NCBI GenBank assembly: GCA_964523405.1
Contig: CAZGAQ010000011.1
Location: 59,949-123,948 of the forward strand
DNA length: 64,000 nucleotides
Direction of reading: 5' to 3'
Source of the DNA: CAZGAQ01 sp964523405
GTDB taxonomy: Bacteria > Planctomycetota > Phycisphaerae > UBA1845 > Fen-1342
The notes beneath the pieces were generated by a model. It did not search any database. It was given only the letters and a program-made list of their open reading frames with translations, and was not told where the DNA came from. Positions 52,291-60,767 of the stretch are shown here, one piece after another (position 1 is the stretch's first letter; every line of letters begins with the position of its first letter). The translations under genes were made by a program, and so were the position numbers.

Positions 52291-54420
52291 ATGACCGCTC
52301 GCAAAGGTGCAAAGGACCGCCTGGCCGGTCGCGGAGCTGACGTGGGGGATGTTCTCGGACGTGTGGCGGCGCTGGCGCGCAACCTGTGGTGGACGTGGCA
52401 TCCGGACCCGCAGCGGCTCTTCGCGGGGCTCGATCCGGCCCTCTGGGAGGCGACCAACCACAATCCGCTGAAGACGCTGGCAGCGCTGTCGGATGAGCGG
52501 CGCGCCACGCTGCGTGAGGACGTCGCCCTGGCGGCACTTCTGCGGACGTGCGAGCGGCAACTCGCGGAGTATCTCCGCGCGCGGACCTGGTTCCAGCGCA
52601 AGGCCAGCGCGACGCAGAAGCGGGCGCGCATCGCGTACTTCTGCGCGGAGTACGGATTGCACGAGTCGCTGCCGATTTACGCTGGCGGGCTGGGCGTGCT
52701 GGCGGGCGATCATCTGAAATCGGCCTCGGACCTCGGTATCCCGCTGGTGGCGGTGGGGCTGTTGTATCGCCAAGGGTACTACCGCCAGGAGCTGCGGGCG
52801 GACGGGACGACGCACGTCGTGTACCCGCAGCACGATTTCGGGCAATTGCCCGTCTGCGACACGGGGCGGACGATCCGTGTGCCGCTGGGGCACCGCACGG
52901 TGCAGGCGAAGATCTGGCTGGTGCAGGTCGGACGCGTGCCGCTATACCTGCTCGACACCGACGTGCCAGGCAACGCGCCGCGCGATCGCGTGCTCACGCA
53001 ACGGCTTTATGGCGGCGATCAGGACACACGCATTCGCCAGGAAATTCTGCTGGGAATGGGCGGCGTGCGGGCGCTGGCGGCGCTGGGGATGCAGCCGACC
53101 GTCTTCCACATGAATGAGGGGCACGCGGCGTTCTGCACGCTGGAGCGCTACGGCGAGCTGCGCCGCGGCGGCATGTCGCACGAGCGCGCCGTGCAGCGCA
53201 TCCGTGCGTCGAGCGTATTCACGACGCATACGCCGGTGGCGGCCGGCCACGACCGCTTCCCGCCGGCACTCATGACAAAGTACTTTGGGCCGCGACTGGA
53301 CGATCTGCAACTCACGCGGACGCAGCTTCTGGGGCTGGGACGCGAGAAGCCGCAGGACGCGAGGGAGCCATTCTGCATGACGGTGCTGGCGCTGCGGCTG
53401 GCGGAACGCTGCAACGGCGTGTCGAAGTTGCACGGGCAGGTCTCGCGCGAGATGTGGACGAGCGTGTTTGGCACGACCGACCCGAAGCGCGTGCCGATCG
53501 GCCATATTACCAACGGCGTGCACGCGGAGACGTGGCTGTCGCCGGTGATGCGGCCCTTGTACGACAAGTATCTCAAGCCGCGGTGGGTGGGCGCGGGGCC
53601 GGACGACAATTGGTGGGCGCGGGCGGAACAGATTCCGCCGGCGGAACTGTGGGCGACGCGCCGGCTCTTGCGGCGGCAGCTCGTGGACTTCGTGCGGCTG
53701 CGTTTGCGGCAGCAGATCGAGCGGCGCTGCGCACCGGTCGCCGAGTTGATCGCGGCGCTGGACACGTTCGACGAGGATACGCTGACGATCGGGTTCGCGC
53801 GGCGGTTTGCGACGTACAAGCGGGCGCCGCTGATCTTCAGCGACCCGCAGCGGCTGGCGGCGATCGTCGGCGATGCGCGGCGACCGGTGCAGCTCGTGTT
53901 CGCAGGCAAGGCCCATCCGGCCGATCGCGAGGGCCAGGATTTCGCGCGGCGCGTGTACACGCAGGCGCGAGCGGCAGGCTTGCGCGGGCGCGTCGTGCTG
54001 CTGGAAGACTACGACATGCACGTCGGGCGGCTGCTGACGAGCGGCTGCGACGTGTGGCTGAACAATCCGATTCGGCCGATGGAGGCGTCCGGTACGAGCG
54101 GGATGAAGCCACCGTTGCACGGCGGGCTGAACTGCTCGCTTCTCGACGGCTGGTGGCCGGAGGCGTGCGACGGGCGGAACGGCTGGGCGATTCCGGAGAG
54201 TCCGGCGCGGAGCGCGGCGCGGCGGGATCGCGAGGACGCGGCGACGGTGTACACGCTGCTGGAGCGAGAGATCGTGCCGCTGTTCTACGACCGCGGGCGC
54301 GACGGCGTGCCGCGGCGCTGGGTGCAGCGCATGACGGCGTCGCTGCGGACGGTGTGCAGCCAGTTCAACACGCACCGGATGCTGGCGGAGTACCTGGAAC
54401 TGTACGCACCGGGGAAGTAG
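52291..54420 (+). CDS. glgP: Alpha-glucan phosphorylase
   Basis: A 709-aa PLP enzyme of the short, maltodextrin/glucan phosphorylase type that releases glucose-1-phosphate. Motifs: RNLWWTWHPDP at the N-terminus, IAYFCAEYGLHESLPIYAGG, 'FHMNEGHAAF', 'TTHTPVAAGHDRF', 'GFARRFATYKRA' and 'EASGTSGMK', whose Lys region binds the cofactor phosphate. The start at 52291 follows GGAG by seven bases. No other glycogen genes are adjacent. A long-form palindrome lies downstream. Confidence 0.93.
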   Translation: MTARKGAKDRLAGRGADVGDVLGRVAALARNLWWTWHPDPQRLFAGLDPALWEATNHNPLKTLAALSDERRATLREDVALAALLRTCERQLAEYLRARTWFQRKASATQKRARIAYFCAEYGLHESLPIYAGGLGVLAGDHLKSASDLGIPLVAVGLLYRQGYYRQELRADGTTHVVYPQHDFGQLPVCDTGRTIRVPLGHRTVQAKIWLVQVGRVPLYLLDTDVPGNAPRDRVLTQRLYGGDQDTRIRQEILLGMGGVRALAALGMQPTVFHMNEGHAAFCTLERYGELRRGGMSHERAVQRIRASSVFTTHTPVAAGHDRFPPALMTKYFGPRLDDLQLTRTQLLGLGREKPQDAREPFCMTVLALRLAERCNGVSKLHGQVSREMWTSVFGTTDPKRVPIGHITNGVHAETWLSPVMRPLYDKYLKPRWVGAGPDDNWWARAEQIPPAELWATRRLLRRQLVDFVRLRLRQQIERRCAPVAELIAALDTFDEDTLTIGFARRFATYKRAPLIFSDPQRLAAIVGDARRPVQLVFAGKAHPADREGQDFARRVYTQARAAGLRGRVVLLEDYDMHVGRLLTSGCDVWLNNPIRPMEASGTSGMKPPLHGGLNCSLLDGWWPEACDGRNGWAIPESPARSAARRDREDAATVYTLLEREIVPLFYDRGRDGVPRRWVQRMTASLRTVCSQFNTHRMLAEYLELYAPGK

Positions 54421-54575
54421 GCCGCGCGGGGCGGATGATGTGCGGTTGCTGCGGCGTCCAAGTCGTGGCATCTGGCCGCCGCGCCTGAAGTGAGCGGTCG
54501 GTTGAGAGCCCTGTGCCCCCAGGGTGACGGTCTCGGAGCGATACGATCGCGGTATCGTCTGCGAAGAGCGGCTAG

Positions 54576-54626
54576 ACGTCAGGCACCCCTCGCAGGCGTT
54601 CGGGGCAGGCGGGGGCCTGACGCTAC
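54576..54626 (+). repeat. Dispersed palindrome, long form
   Basis: ACGTCAGGC at 54576-54584 and GCCTGACGCTAC at 54615-54626, with a loop holding CCTCGCAGGCGTTCGGGGCAGG. The loop is related to that of the 25061 copy, so the two are recent relatives. It lies between convergent glgP and the ribbon/VCBS gene. Confidence 0.65.
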
Positions 54627-54654
54627 TGGGCGACACACCGTTTGTGGCCTCCTG

Positions 54655-55836
54655 CTAGTCCGCATCATCCTCTTCAACGTCGGCCTCTTCCTCGTCGTCG
54701 GATTCGTCCTTCGCAATCGGCCACGGATTCGTGCCGCCGGGCATGCTCAGGGCGCGCAGGGCCGGCCAGTAGGGGCTCTTCTGGAGTTGGCTGCGGAACC
54801 GCGCGAGGAAGTCTTCGCGTCCGGGCACGTCCGGCGGCCAAGCGAGCTCGCCGAACCTCCACGCCAGGTCCTCGTGGCCGCCGTAGATCAGGTCGAGCAT
54901 TTCGGACCAGTACTCGACCGGGACCTGTCCGGATGCCCAAGCACTCACGGTCGTGTCGCGCGGGTCGAACGGAGTGCCCGTCAGATTGCGAACGGCGTAC
55001 GCCCGGGCGGCCATCTCCGCGTCGTTGGGCTGCGCGGTCAGCATGTAGCGACCTGCCAGGCGATAGTTGCCGCCGTCGTACTCCAGAACCACGTTCGGCG
55101 CAGGTGACCCCGCGAACGAAGTGCCCCAGTAGGCAAAGGTCCAGTCGTCGAGCAGGACTTCGAGCACACCGTCTCCGTTGAGGTCGGTGAAGTGGACGTC
55201 GCTATGCGCGCCCTCGAACGTTACGGCCAGACGTGCGCCGTCCGGAGCGAGTTCGATAAGATGCATGAGACCGCAGCAATGGGCGCCGCCGGTGAATTCG
55301 TAGACGAGCAGATTCCCCATACCGTCGCCATCGATGTCGTCGCCGAGCCCGATCGGGCGTCCGGAGCGATCATCGGTCGACCCCAGACTGAGGAGGTATC
55401 CGTTGACGATGAGTTCACATTCTCCGTTGTCGAGAACGCGAACCTGCTGAGGATGTCCGTTCACGCGATCCACGACGTGTACGATCCTGAACTGGCCGAT
55501 ACGTTGCTCGGCGACGGTCTGCCAGTGCGGCAGCAGGTGCAGCCAGAGCCGCGTGCCCGGGCCGTAACCCAGCCACCAGCCGGGGGCCACGCCCGCGAGG
55601 ACGAAGCCCAGGGTGGCCTGGCGCCAGTGGCGCCGCGTGCGGTGCAGGTCACGCGTGCAGCGTGCCATGTACCCGCATTCCGGGCAACGCAGTTCGAGGC
55701 CGGTCATGTTGTACCAGCAGCGCGGACAACGGCGCACGCCGCGGGAACGGTCTACGAAGAGTGCGCGCCACAGAATAGCCAGCCCGACCAGTGTCAGCAG
55801 AACGCCACCCACCCACAGCGCTGCAGTCGGCAGCAT
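54655..55836 (-). CDS. Membrane-anchored zinc-ribbon protein with FG-GAP-like repeats
   Basis: A 393-aa protein with an N-terminal helix (about 5-25), a zinc ribbon CPRCWYNMTGL...CPECG, a second helix at about 74-92 and an outer domain with two DxDxDG loops ('DDIDGDGMGNLL', 'TDLNGDGVLEVL') of the FG-GAP/VCBS type. The C-terminus is highly acidic. The ribbon should be cytoplasmic and the repeats outside. Function unknown; the architecture is typical of planctomycetes. Confidence 0.68.
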   Translation of the reverse strand: MLPTAALWVGGVLLTLVGLAILWRALFVDRSRGVRRCPRCWYNMTGLELRCPECGYMARCTRDLHRTRRHWRQATLGFVLAGVAPGWWLGYGPGTRLWLHLLPHWQTVAEQRIGQFRIVHVVDRVNGHPQQVRVLDNGECELIVNGYLLSLGSTDDRSGRPIGLGDDIDGDGMGNLLVYEFTGGAHCCGLMHLIELAPDGARLAVTFEGAHSDVHFTDLNGDGVLEVLLDDWTFAYWGTSFAGSPAPNVVLEYDGGNYRLAGRYMLTAQPNDAEMAARAYAVRNLTGTPFDPRDTTVSAWASGQVPVEYWSEMLDLIYGGHEDLAWRFGELAWPPDVPGREDFLARFRSQLQKSPYWPALRALSMPGGTNPWPIAKDESDDEEEADVEEDDAD

Positions 55837-55856
55837 GTTCGTTGAACCTCAATGGG

Positions 55857-56588
55857 TCAGTGGAGCATGGAATGTCGGCGGTAACCGTTCTGGAGTTCGA
55901 TGACGCGTTGCCGCACCGCTTCGACGCATTCGTCGTCGCTCCAGTCCGGGTGGTCGGCGGGGTTCATGGGGTCGCCGTAGGCCACGAGGATGGGGTGCAT
56001 GATGCGGGGCAGGAGTGAGTGGCGCGGCCAAGCTTGGAACGCGCCTTCGACGAGGACCGGGACGATTGGGACGCGGGCTTTGCGGGCGAGGAGGACGACG
56101 CCCGCGCGCATCGGGCCGATCGAGCCGTCCTCGGTGCGCGTGCCCTCTGGGAAGGTCAGCACGACCTTGCCGTCCTTGAGGCGGCGGAGCGTCTCCTTGA
56201 TGGCGCCGAGATCAGCGGTGCCGCGCTTAACCGGAAAGGCATTCAACGTGCTGATTAGCCAGCGGAAGCGCGGATTGCGGAAGAGCGTATCGCGGGCCAT
56301 GTAGTTGCACTCGCGCGGCAGCGCGAGCGTGGCCAGGATGGGGTCGAAGAAGCTCTGGTGGTTGCAGACGAGCAGGACGCCGCCGGTGCGCGGGACCTTG
56401 CCCGTGTTGAAGACGCGTAAACGGAAGAACATCAGCCCCAGAAGTTGCGCCCCGAGCCGGCAAGCGCCGTAGAAGGGGCGCATGCGCCGGGCTGGGGGCG
56501 TCTCCGAGCGCGCGGGGCGGCGCGACGGGGCGGCGACAGGGCCGCGCGCGGGCTGAGGCGGCACGGTCGGGGCGGCGTCACTCGGCAC
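55857..56588 (-). CDS. plsC: 1-acyl-sn-glycerol-3-phosphate acyltransferase
   Basis: A 243-aa enzyme that makes phosphatidic acid. The catalytic motif is NHQSFFD (HxxxxD), the binding motif FPEGTRTEDG, and a third block is 'RKARVPIVPVLVEGA'. The GTG at 56588 lies inside the end of cmk, giving an 11-base overlap, with GAGAGG upstream; the ATG at 56483 is the alternative and starts closer to the usual family N-terminus. It is co-transcribed with cmk. Confidence 0.9.
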   Translation of the reverse strand: MPSDAAPTVPPQPARGPVAAPSRRPARSETPPARRMRPFYGACRLGAQLLGLMFFRLRVFNTGKVPRTGGVLLVCNHQSFFDPILATLALPRECNYMARDTLFRNPRFRWLISTLNAFPVKRGTADLGAIKETLRRLKDGKVVLTFPEGTRTEDGSIGPMRAGVVLLARKARVPIVPVLVEGAFQAWPRHSLLPRIMHPILVAYGDPMNPADHPDWSDDECVEAVRQRVIELQNGYRRHSMLH

Positions 56589-57303
56589 TCGTGATCCTCT
56601 CCAAGAGGCCGGCCCGCTCCAGGTGCCCGACGATCGTATCGAGCACTTCGCCGATGGACCGTTGCGTCGTGTCGATGGTGATGGCGCCGGCGGGGATGGC
56701 GAGCGGAGCCACGGCCCGCGTCGAGTCGGTATGGTCGCGCGTGTTGAGATTGGCGAGCACCTGGTCAAACGTGACTTCCTCGCCATCCGCGAGCAATTCG
56801 TGCAGGCGGCGCTCGGCGCGCTTCTCGACTGCGGCGTCGAGGAAGAACTTGATGTCCGCATCAGGGAAGGCGACGGTGCCTTGGTCGCGGCCCTCGGTGA
56901 CCATGGCGCCGAGGCGCCCGCCGATCTCACGCTGCTTTTCGACCAGGATCCGGCGCACGCCCGGCGAGCACGCGATGTAGCGTGTGTGGTCGTTGACGCG
57001 CATCGAGCGGATTTCCTCGGAGACGTCGCGGCCGCGGAGGGTAACGCGAATGTAAGTCGGGCCCGGATCGACCTCCCAGTCGGCGGTGGCGGCGACGTGG
57101 GTGAGGGCCGCCTCGTTTTTCAGGTCGATCCCCGTTTCGAGGGCGGCCAGCGTGACGACGCGGTACATGGCGCCGGTATCCAGATAGGGGATGCCCAGGC
57201 GGGCGGCCAGCTTGCGGGCGGTCGTGCTCTTACCCGATCCGGCCGGGCCGTCGATGGTGATGATCACGCGTTGCCTCTCAGCGAGTCTCTTCTTGATGGT
57301 CAC
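56578..57303 (-). CDS. cmk: Cytidylate kinase
   Basis: A 241-aa (d)CMP kinase. The P-loop is GPAGSGKST, and YLDTGAMYRVVTLAAL and TEGRDQGTVAFPDADIK follow. Gln stands in GRDQGT where many enzymes have Met; otherwise the core is intact. Length is normal. It overlaps plsC downstream; the pair links nucleotide and phospholipid synthesis as in many bacteria. Confidence 0.93.
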   Translation of the reverse strand: MTIKKRLAERQRVIITIDGPAGSGKSTTARKLAARLGIPYLDTGAMYRVVTLAALETGIDLKNEAALTHVAATADWEVDPGPTYIRVTLRGRDVSEEIRSMRVNDHTRYIACSPGVRRILVEKQREIGGRLGAMVTEGRDQGTVAFPDADIKFFLDAAVEKRAERRLHELLADGEEVTFDQVLANLNTRDHTDSTRAVAPLAIPAGAITIDTTQRSIGEVLDTIVGHLERAGLLERITSAE

Positions 57304-57484
57304 GGCAGGCTCCCGGGCCGCCGGCGGGCGGCACCGCTCCGGTGGGGCGGATTATAGAGGAAGGTGGGCGCAAGGGCAGCGCTGCGGCGTGCGACTGGCA
57401 AAACGGTGGCGGAGCGGGTAAACCTGGGACCCGCCGAACGGCGGCGCGTCAACAAGGCCCCGGTCGGCGGCAGGAGAGCTCGCG

Positions 57485-57796
57485 ATGAGTCGCCCGAAGA
57501 CGATCATGGTGGACCTGGACGGTGTATTGTGCACAGAAGAGAAATTCTTCGAGCGGCCCTTGGCGCAGCCGCTGGACGGGGCGCGGGAGGGGCTGCGGCA
57601 GTTGCGGGCAGCAGGACACACGGTGGTCGTCTACACGGCGCGCGGCTGGGGCGAGTACAAGGTGACGAAGAAGTGGCTGGACGACCACGGCTTCGAGTAT
57701 GACGGGCTGCACATGGGTAAACCGATCGCGGACGTGTGGATCGATGACCGGGCCGTGCGCTTCACGAACTGGGCGGATGTCCTGTCCCAGCTCTGA
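57485..57796 (+). CDS. Small HAD-superfamily hydrolase
   Basis: A 103-aa minimal HAD protein with DLDGVL (nucleophile Asp at about 10), YTARGWGE (motif II Thr), a Lys in the 'KVTKKW' helix and DVWIDDRA (motif IV). It lacks a cap domain, so it may act on a phosphorylated macromolecule or sugar. The start follows GGAGAG by about eight bases. A terminator for the opposite strand lies 36 bases downstream. Confidence 0.82.
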   Translation: MSRPKTIMVDLDGVLCTEEKFFERPLAQPLDGAREGLRQLRAAGHTVVVYTARGWGEYKVTKKWLDDHGFEYDGLHMGKPIADVWIDDRAVRFTNWADVLSQL

Positions 57797-57831
57797 CCTT
57801 CCTGCACTGGGGGAATTGCCCCAAAAAGCAA

Positions 57832-57851
57832 AGGGTGCCGTCGGGCACCCT
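57832..57851 (-). terminator. Intrinsic terminator after the DUF1573-like gene
   Basis: An 8-bp stem AGGGTGCC/GGCACCCT with a 4-base loop, followed on the minus strand by TTGCTTTTT. It lies 30 bases past the stop at 57881, which supports 57881 as the true end of the gene. Confidence 0.75.
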
Positions 57852-57880
57852 CTGGCGTGGGCCTGGTTTGTGCACGCGCG

Positions 57881-59563
57881 CTAGCGCGGCTGCGGCGGGG
57901 GCGGCGGCGCGGCTGGCGGCGCCGGCGGCTGCGCAGGTGTTGGTCGCAACGGCGGCCGAGGCGTCTGTGTCGTCCCCGTCTGGGCGGGAGTCGGCGAGCC
58001 GACGGCCTGCATGCCGAAGATGTTGATCTGCAGCGACGGCACTTCCGGATCATCCGTCCGCACCGTCACAACGTCACGCATGCCGGCGGGGGCCCGGAAG
58101 CCCGGCGGAACGCGGAGCGCCACGCTCTGCTGGCCGCCGGGCTGATCCTCGAGCGCCGCCTGCAATTCGGCGTTGTTCACGCTCACGCTCAAAACCTTGC
58201 CGGGCTTGTCATCCGACCAGACGAGCTGCGTCCGCAAGGTCAATTCAGAAGACACGTTCAGCGGGATCGTGAAGCGATTGGGCCGAGCGGCCAAGCGCGG
58301 CGCGATCTGCCCAAAAACCACGATGTTCTCGCGCGGCGACTCCGTCACACCGGTGTCAACCGCCAGGTTTCCGCGCAGCATGTTGTTGGGCCACGGCGGC
58401 GTCGCCTGGACCTCCAGCTCGTACTTCTGGCCGGGTTCGATCTCGCGAATCTCGGCCTTGACCTGGTCGTTGCCCGTGGACACCAGCACCGGGTGAATCG
58501 GGCCACCATCCCCGCGTGTGAGCGTCAGCGTCTTGGTGGTAGGTCCCGCGTTGCGTTTCACTTCCCCAAAGTTGATGTTGGGGGACGACAACTGCATCGC
58601 CGCCTTGGCTTGCACGACGCACTCGAAACGTACGTCGCGGTGCTCGCTGTCATTGCTCTGGCCGGTGACGGCTTTGACGAAGCGTCCACCCGTGCTGGCC
58701 GGAATCTGGATTTCGATCTGCTCGCTCTTTCCCGCCTCGATGACGCGGTCTAACTGACCGACAATCTTGATCCCTCAGCCACCCTTCAGACGCAGGCGTA
58801 ACGTCGCCTGACCCTCATTGGCCACTGTGAAAGCGAACTTCGCGGTCTGACCGCGCCACACATTGTCGACGGTGACAGACGGTGCCTTGCAGACGTAGCG
58901 GGGTTGCGGGCTCCCCGCCGGCGGCGGCTCCAGGGGGTCGGTGCTCGCCGGCGTGTGGCAGTCGCTGGTTGCCTGGGTCGTGGGCTGCGGCGCGGGGGCC
59001 GGCGGCGTCTTCGACGTCGGCTGAGCCGGGGTGGCCGGTTGTGCCGGCTGCTCCGCCGGTTGTGTGGTCGCGGCCTTCTTGTGCGGGATCTCGGGTTCCG
59101 GTGTTTCCGCCAGGGCGCTGCGGTTCACCTCCTGCCACTGCTTGCCCCGAACCACCAGCCCCGCGTTGTTCCGACCTGCCGGCTGCGTGGCCGGCGGCGG
59201 AGTCGTCGCGGGTGCCGCAGCGGGCGCGGGGACCGGCCGCGGCGCCTCGCCCGACTGCTCGCGCGCCTTCTCGCGTGCCTGAATCGCTTTCAGTTGTGAT
59301 AGGGCGGCCTGTTCCGCCTCCGAGGGCGGTTGCGTGTTGGCAGGGGCGGCCTTCGCTGCCGGGCCCGCCGTTGGCGGCGCGGCGGTTGTCTGGGGGCCGG
59401 CAGGAGCCGGCTGCTGCGCCGCGGGTTTCGCCGCGCCTGCGGCGGCCGGCGACTTGCCGGTTTGCTTGGGCTCGCTGGCGCACCCGGCCACCAGCACCAC
59501 GCACGCGGTCGCGGCCAAAGCCCACCGCGTCAAGGACCATGTCACGCATCGTCGCATTGCCAT
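57881..59563 (-). CDS. DUF1573-like lipoprotein with in-frame UGA (candidate selenoprotein)
   Basis: Read through one in-frame TGA at 58777-58775 this is a 560-residue exported lipoprotein. It has a signal with lipobox VAGC, a long Pro/Ala/Thr/Gln-rich linker (to about 230), then Ig-like DUF1573-type domains: 'TAKFAFTVANEGQATLRL' before the TGA and 'FGEVKRNAGPTTKTLTLTRGDGGP' after it. The C-terminus is Pro-rich. The TGA is codon 263, in the context LKGG-UGA-GIKI, where related domains have the Cys of a GCGC-like motif. A CGGTC-AGTTA-GACCG hairpin begins 15 bases after the TGA. There is no other stop in 298 downstream codons. The start at 59563 follows GAGG by eight bases. Alternatives are a recent nonsense mutation or two separate proteins; the second half has no good start or ribosome-binding site. 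Confidence 0.7.
58749..58777 (-). promoter_or_regulatory. Candidate bacterial SECIS hairpin after UGA
   Basis: On the minus strand the UGA (58777-58775) is followed by 14 bases and then CGGTC-AGTTA-GACCG: a 5-bp stem and a 5-base loop. The loop starts 19 bases after the UGA and has G as its second base. Published bacterial SECIS rules, as I recall them, ask for a loop 16-37 bases downstream and a G in the first two loop bases. A lower GAT/ATC stem may extend it. Confidence 0.45.
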
Positions 59564-59662
59564 TCCAGTTACCTCTGTGGAATCGCCCCGCGCGCGGCCC
59601 GGATCCGCGCTCCCAGCGGGTGCTACCGGATTATCGGTCGGGCACAGGACGCCAATTTGACT

Positions 59663-59668
59663 ATTGTA
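59663..59668 (-). promoter_or_regulatory. Candidate -10 element of the DUF1573-like gene
   Basis: TACAAT reads on the minus strand about 100 bases upstream of the start at 59563. The matching -35 region (TTCGCG at 17 bases) is weak. Confidence 0.35.
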
Positions 59669-59786
59669 GCAGCGCCCCCCTGCGGCGCGAACAGGAATTG
59701 GCACCACGCCGCAGTGCGCGCGTCGGCGGCAAGTCGATTCGTCCCAGTTCCGTGGGCCCGGGCCGTGCGTAAGTTACTTCAAGTTC

Positions 59787-60155
59787 TCAGTTTGCGGCTG
59801 CCGCGGCGCGACCGCCCTTGCGGGCCGCGCCCTTCTTGGCGGGCTCGGCCGGCGCGCTCTGGCCAGCGTCTGTCTTGGCCGGTGCCGCGTCCGTTTTGCC
59901 GCTGCCGGAGGAGGATGTCGACGCCGCAGTCGTGGCCGGCTTGTCTGCCTCGGCCGCCTTCTTGTACGAGTCCGTGCGGTAGTCGGTCTGGTAGAAGCCC
60001 GAGCCCTTGAAGATGATGCCGCCGCCGGTCCCGATGAGCCGCTGGAGGGCGCGCTTGCCGCAGGCCGGGCACTTCTTCAGCGGCGCGGCCGTGATGGACT
60101 GGAACTCCTCGAACCGGTGTTCGCAGGCTCCGCACTGGTACTCATAGGTGGGCAT
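59787..60155 (-). CDS. FmdB-type zinc ribbon protein
   Basis: A 122-aa protein with the FmdB ribbon MPTYEYQCGACEHRFEEFQS...CPACGKRALQRLI at the N-terminus (four Cys), followed by a low-complexity Ala/Ser/Lys tail. Such ribbons are putative regulators. The start at 60155 is preferred over 60176 because the family begins MPTYEY. It follows grpE by 33 bases on the same strand. Confidence 0.85.
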   Translation of the reverse strand: MPTYEYQCGACEHRFEEFQSITAAPLKKCPACGKRALQRLIGTGGGIIFKGSGFYQTDYRTDSYKKAAEADKPATTAASTSSSGSGKTDAAPAKTDAGQSAPAEPAKKGAARKGGRAAAAAN

Positions 60156-60188
60156 GTCACGCCTGTCCTTCTTCAAAAGCCGGCCGCA

Positions 60189-60764
60189 CTAGGCCGCTCC
60201 CGGGCCGCTGGAGACGATGACCCGCGCCGGGCGCAAGATGCGCTCGTGCATGGTATAGCCGCGTGCGAGTTCCTGGATGACGGTGCCGGCCGCATGCTCC
60301 GCGCTGGGCTGCTGCAGCAGCGCCTCGTGATACGTCGGGTCGAACGGTTTGCCGACCGCCTCAATCTGCTTCACGCCGCGCTGCGCCAGGAGCTTGAGGA
60401 AATGGTCGTAGATGATGCGGATGCCTTCGGCCACGGGCTGGAGTTCTTCTTTCGCCTTGGTGGATTCCAGCGTGCGCTCGAAGTCGTCGATCACGACCAG
60501 CAACTCGCGGGCGAAGTCGAACTCCGCGTAGCGCAGGGCTTCCTGTTTCTCCCGCTGCGCGCGCTTGGCCGCGTTCTGGGCTTCGGCGATGAGGCGCAGA
60601 TTGCGGTCCCGCAAATCCTGCAACTCCGCCTGCAAAGGGTTGATCTCCGGAGTTGCGTCCCTGGACTCGCCCGGGACCGTGCTGGTCTCGCCGGCTGGAT
60701 TCGGGTTCTGGTCGGGGGTCGCCATATTCGTGGTCTCGCTCGCGTCGGGTTCGCTCTTGGCCAT
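60189..60764 (-). CDS. grpE: GrpE nucleotide exchange factor
   Basis: A 191-aa co-chaperone that releases ADP from DnaK. A long coiled coil (about 44-95) leads into the dimerisation helix and the beta wing: 'FARELLVVIDDFERTLE', 'GVKQIEAVGKPFDPTYHEAL' and 'GYTMHERILRPARVIVSSG'. It starts three bases after the dnaJ stop, with GGAG in the end of dnaJ. The dnaK gene is not in the window. Confidence 0.93.
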   Translation of the reverse strand: MAKSEPDASETTNMATPDQNPNPAGETSTVPGESRDATPEINPLQAELQDLRDRNLRLIAEAQNAAKRAQREKQEALRYAEFDFARELLVVIDDFERTLESTKAKEELQPVAEGIRIIYDHFLKLLAQRGVKQIEAVGKPFDPTYHEALLQQPSAEHAAGTVIQELARGYTMHERILRPARVIVSSGPGAA

Positions 60765-60767
60765 TTC

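Noticed and set aside
58775..59707. Annotating the first half of the DUF1573-like gene as a complete protein with a separate second gene
   Set aside because: Domain continuity across the TGA, no start signal for the second half and the terminator position favour a single unit, though a nonsense mutation cannot be excluded.
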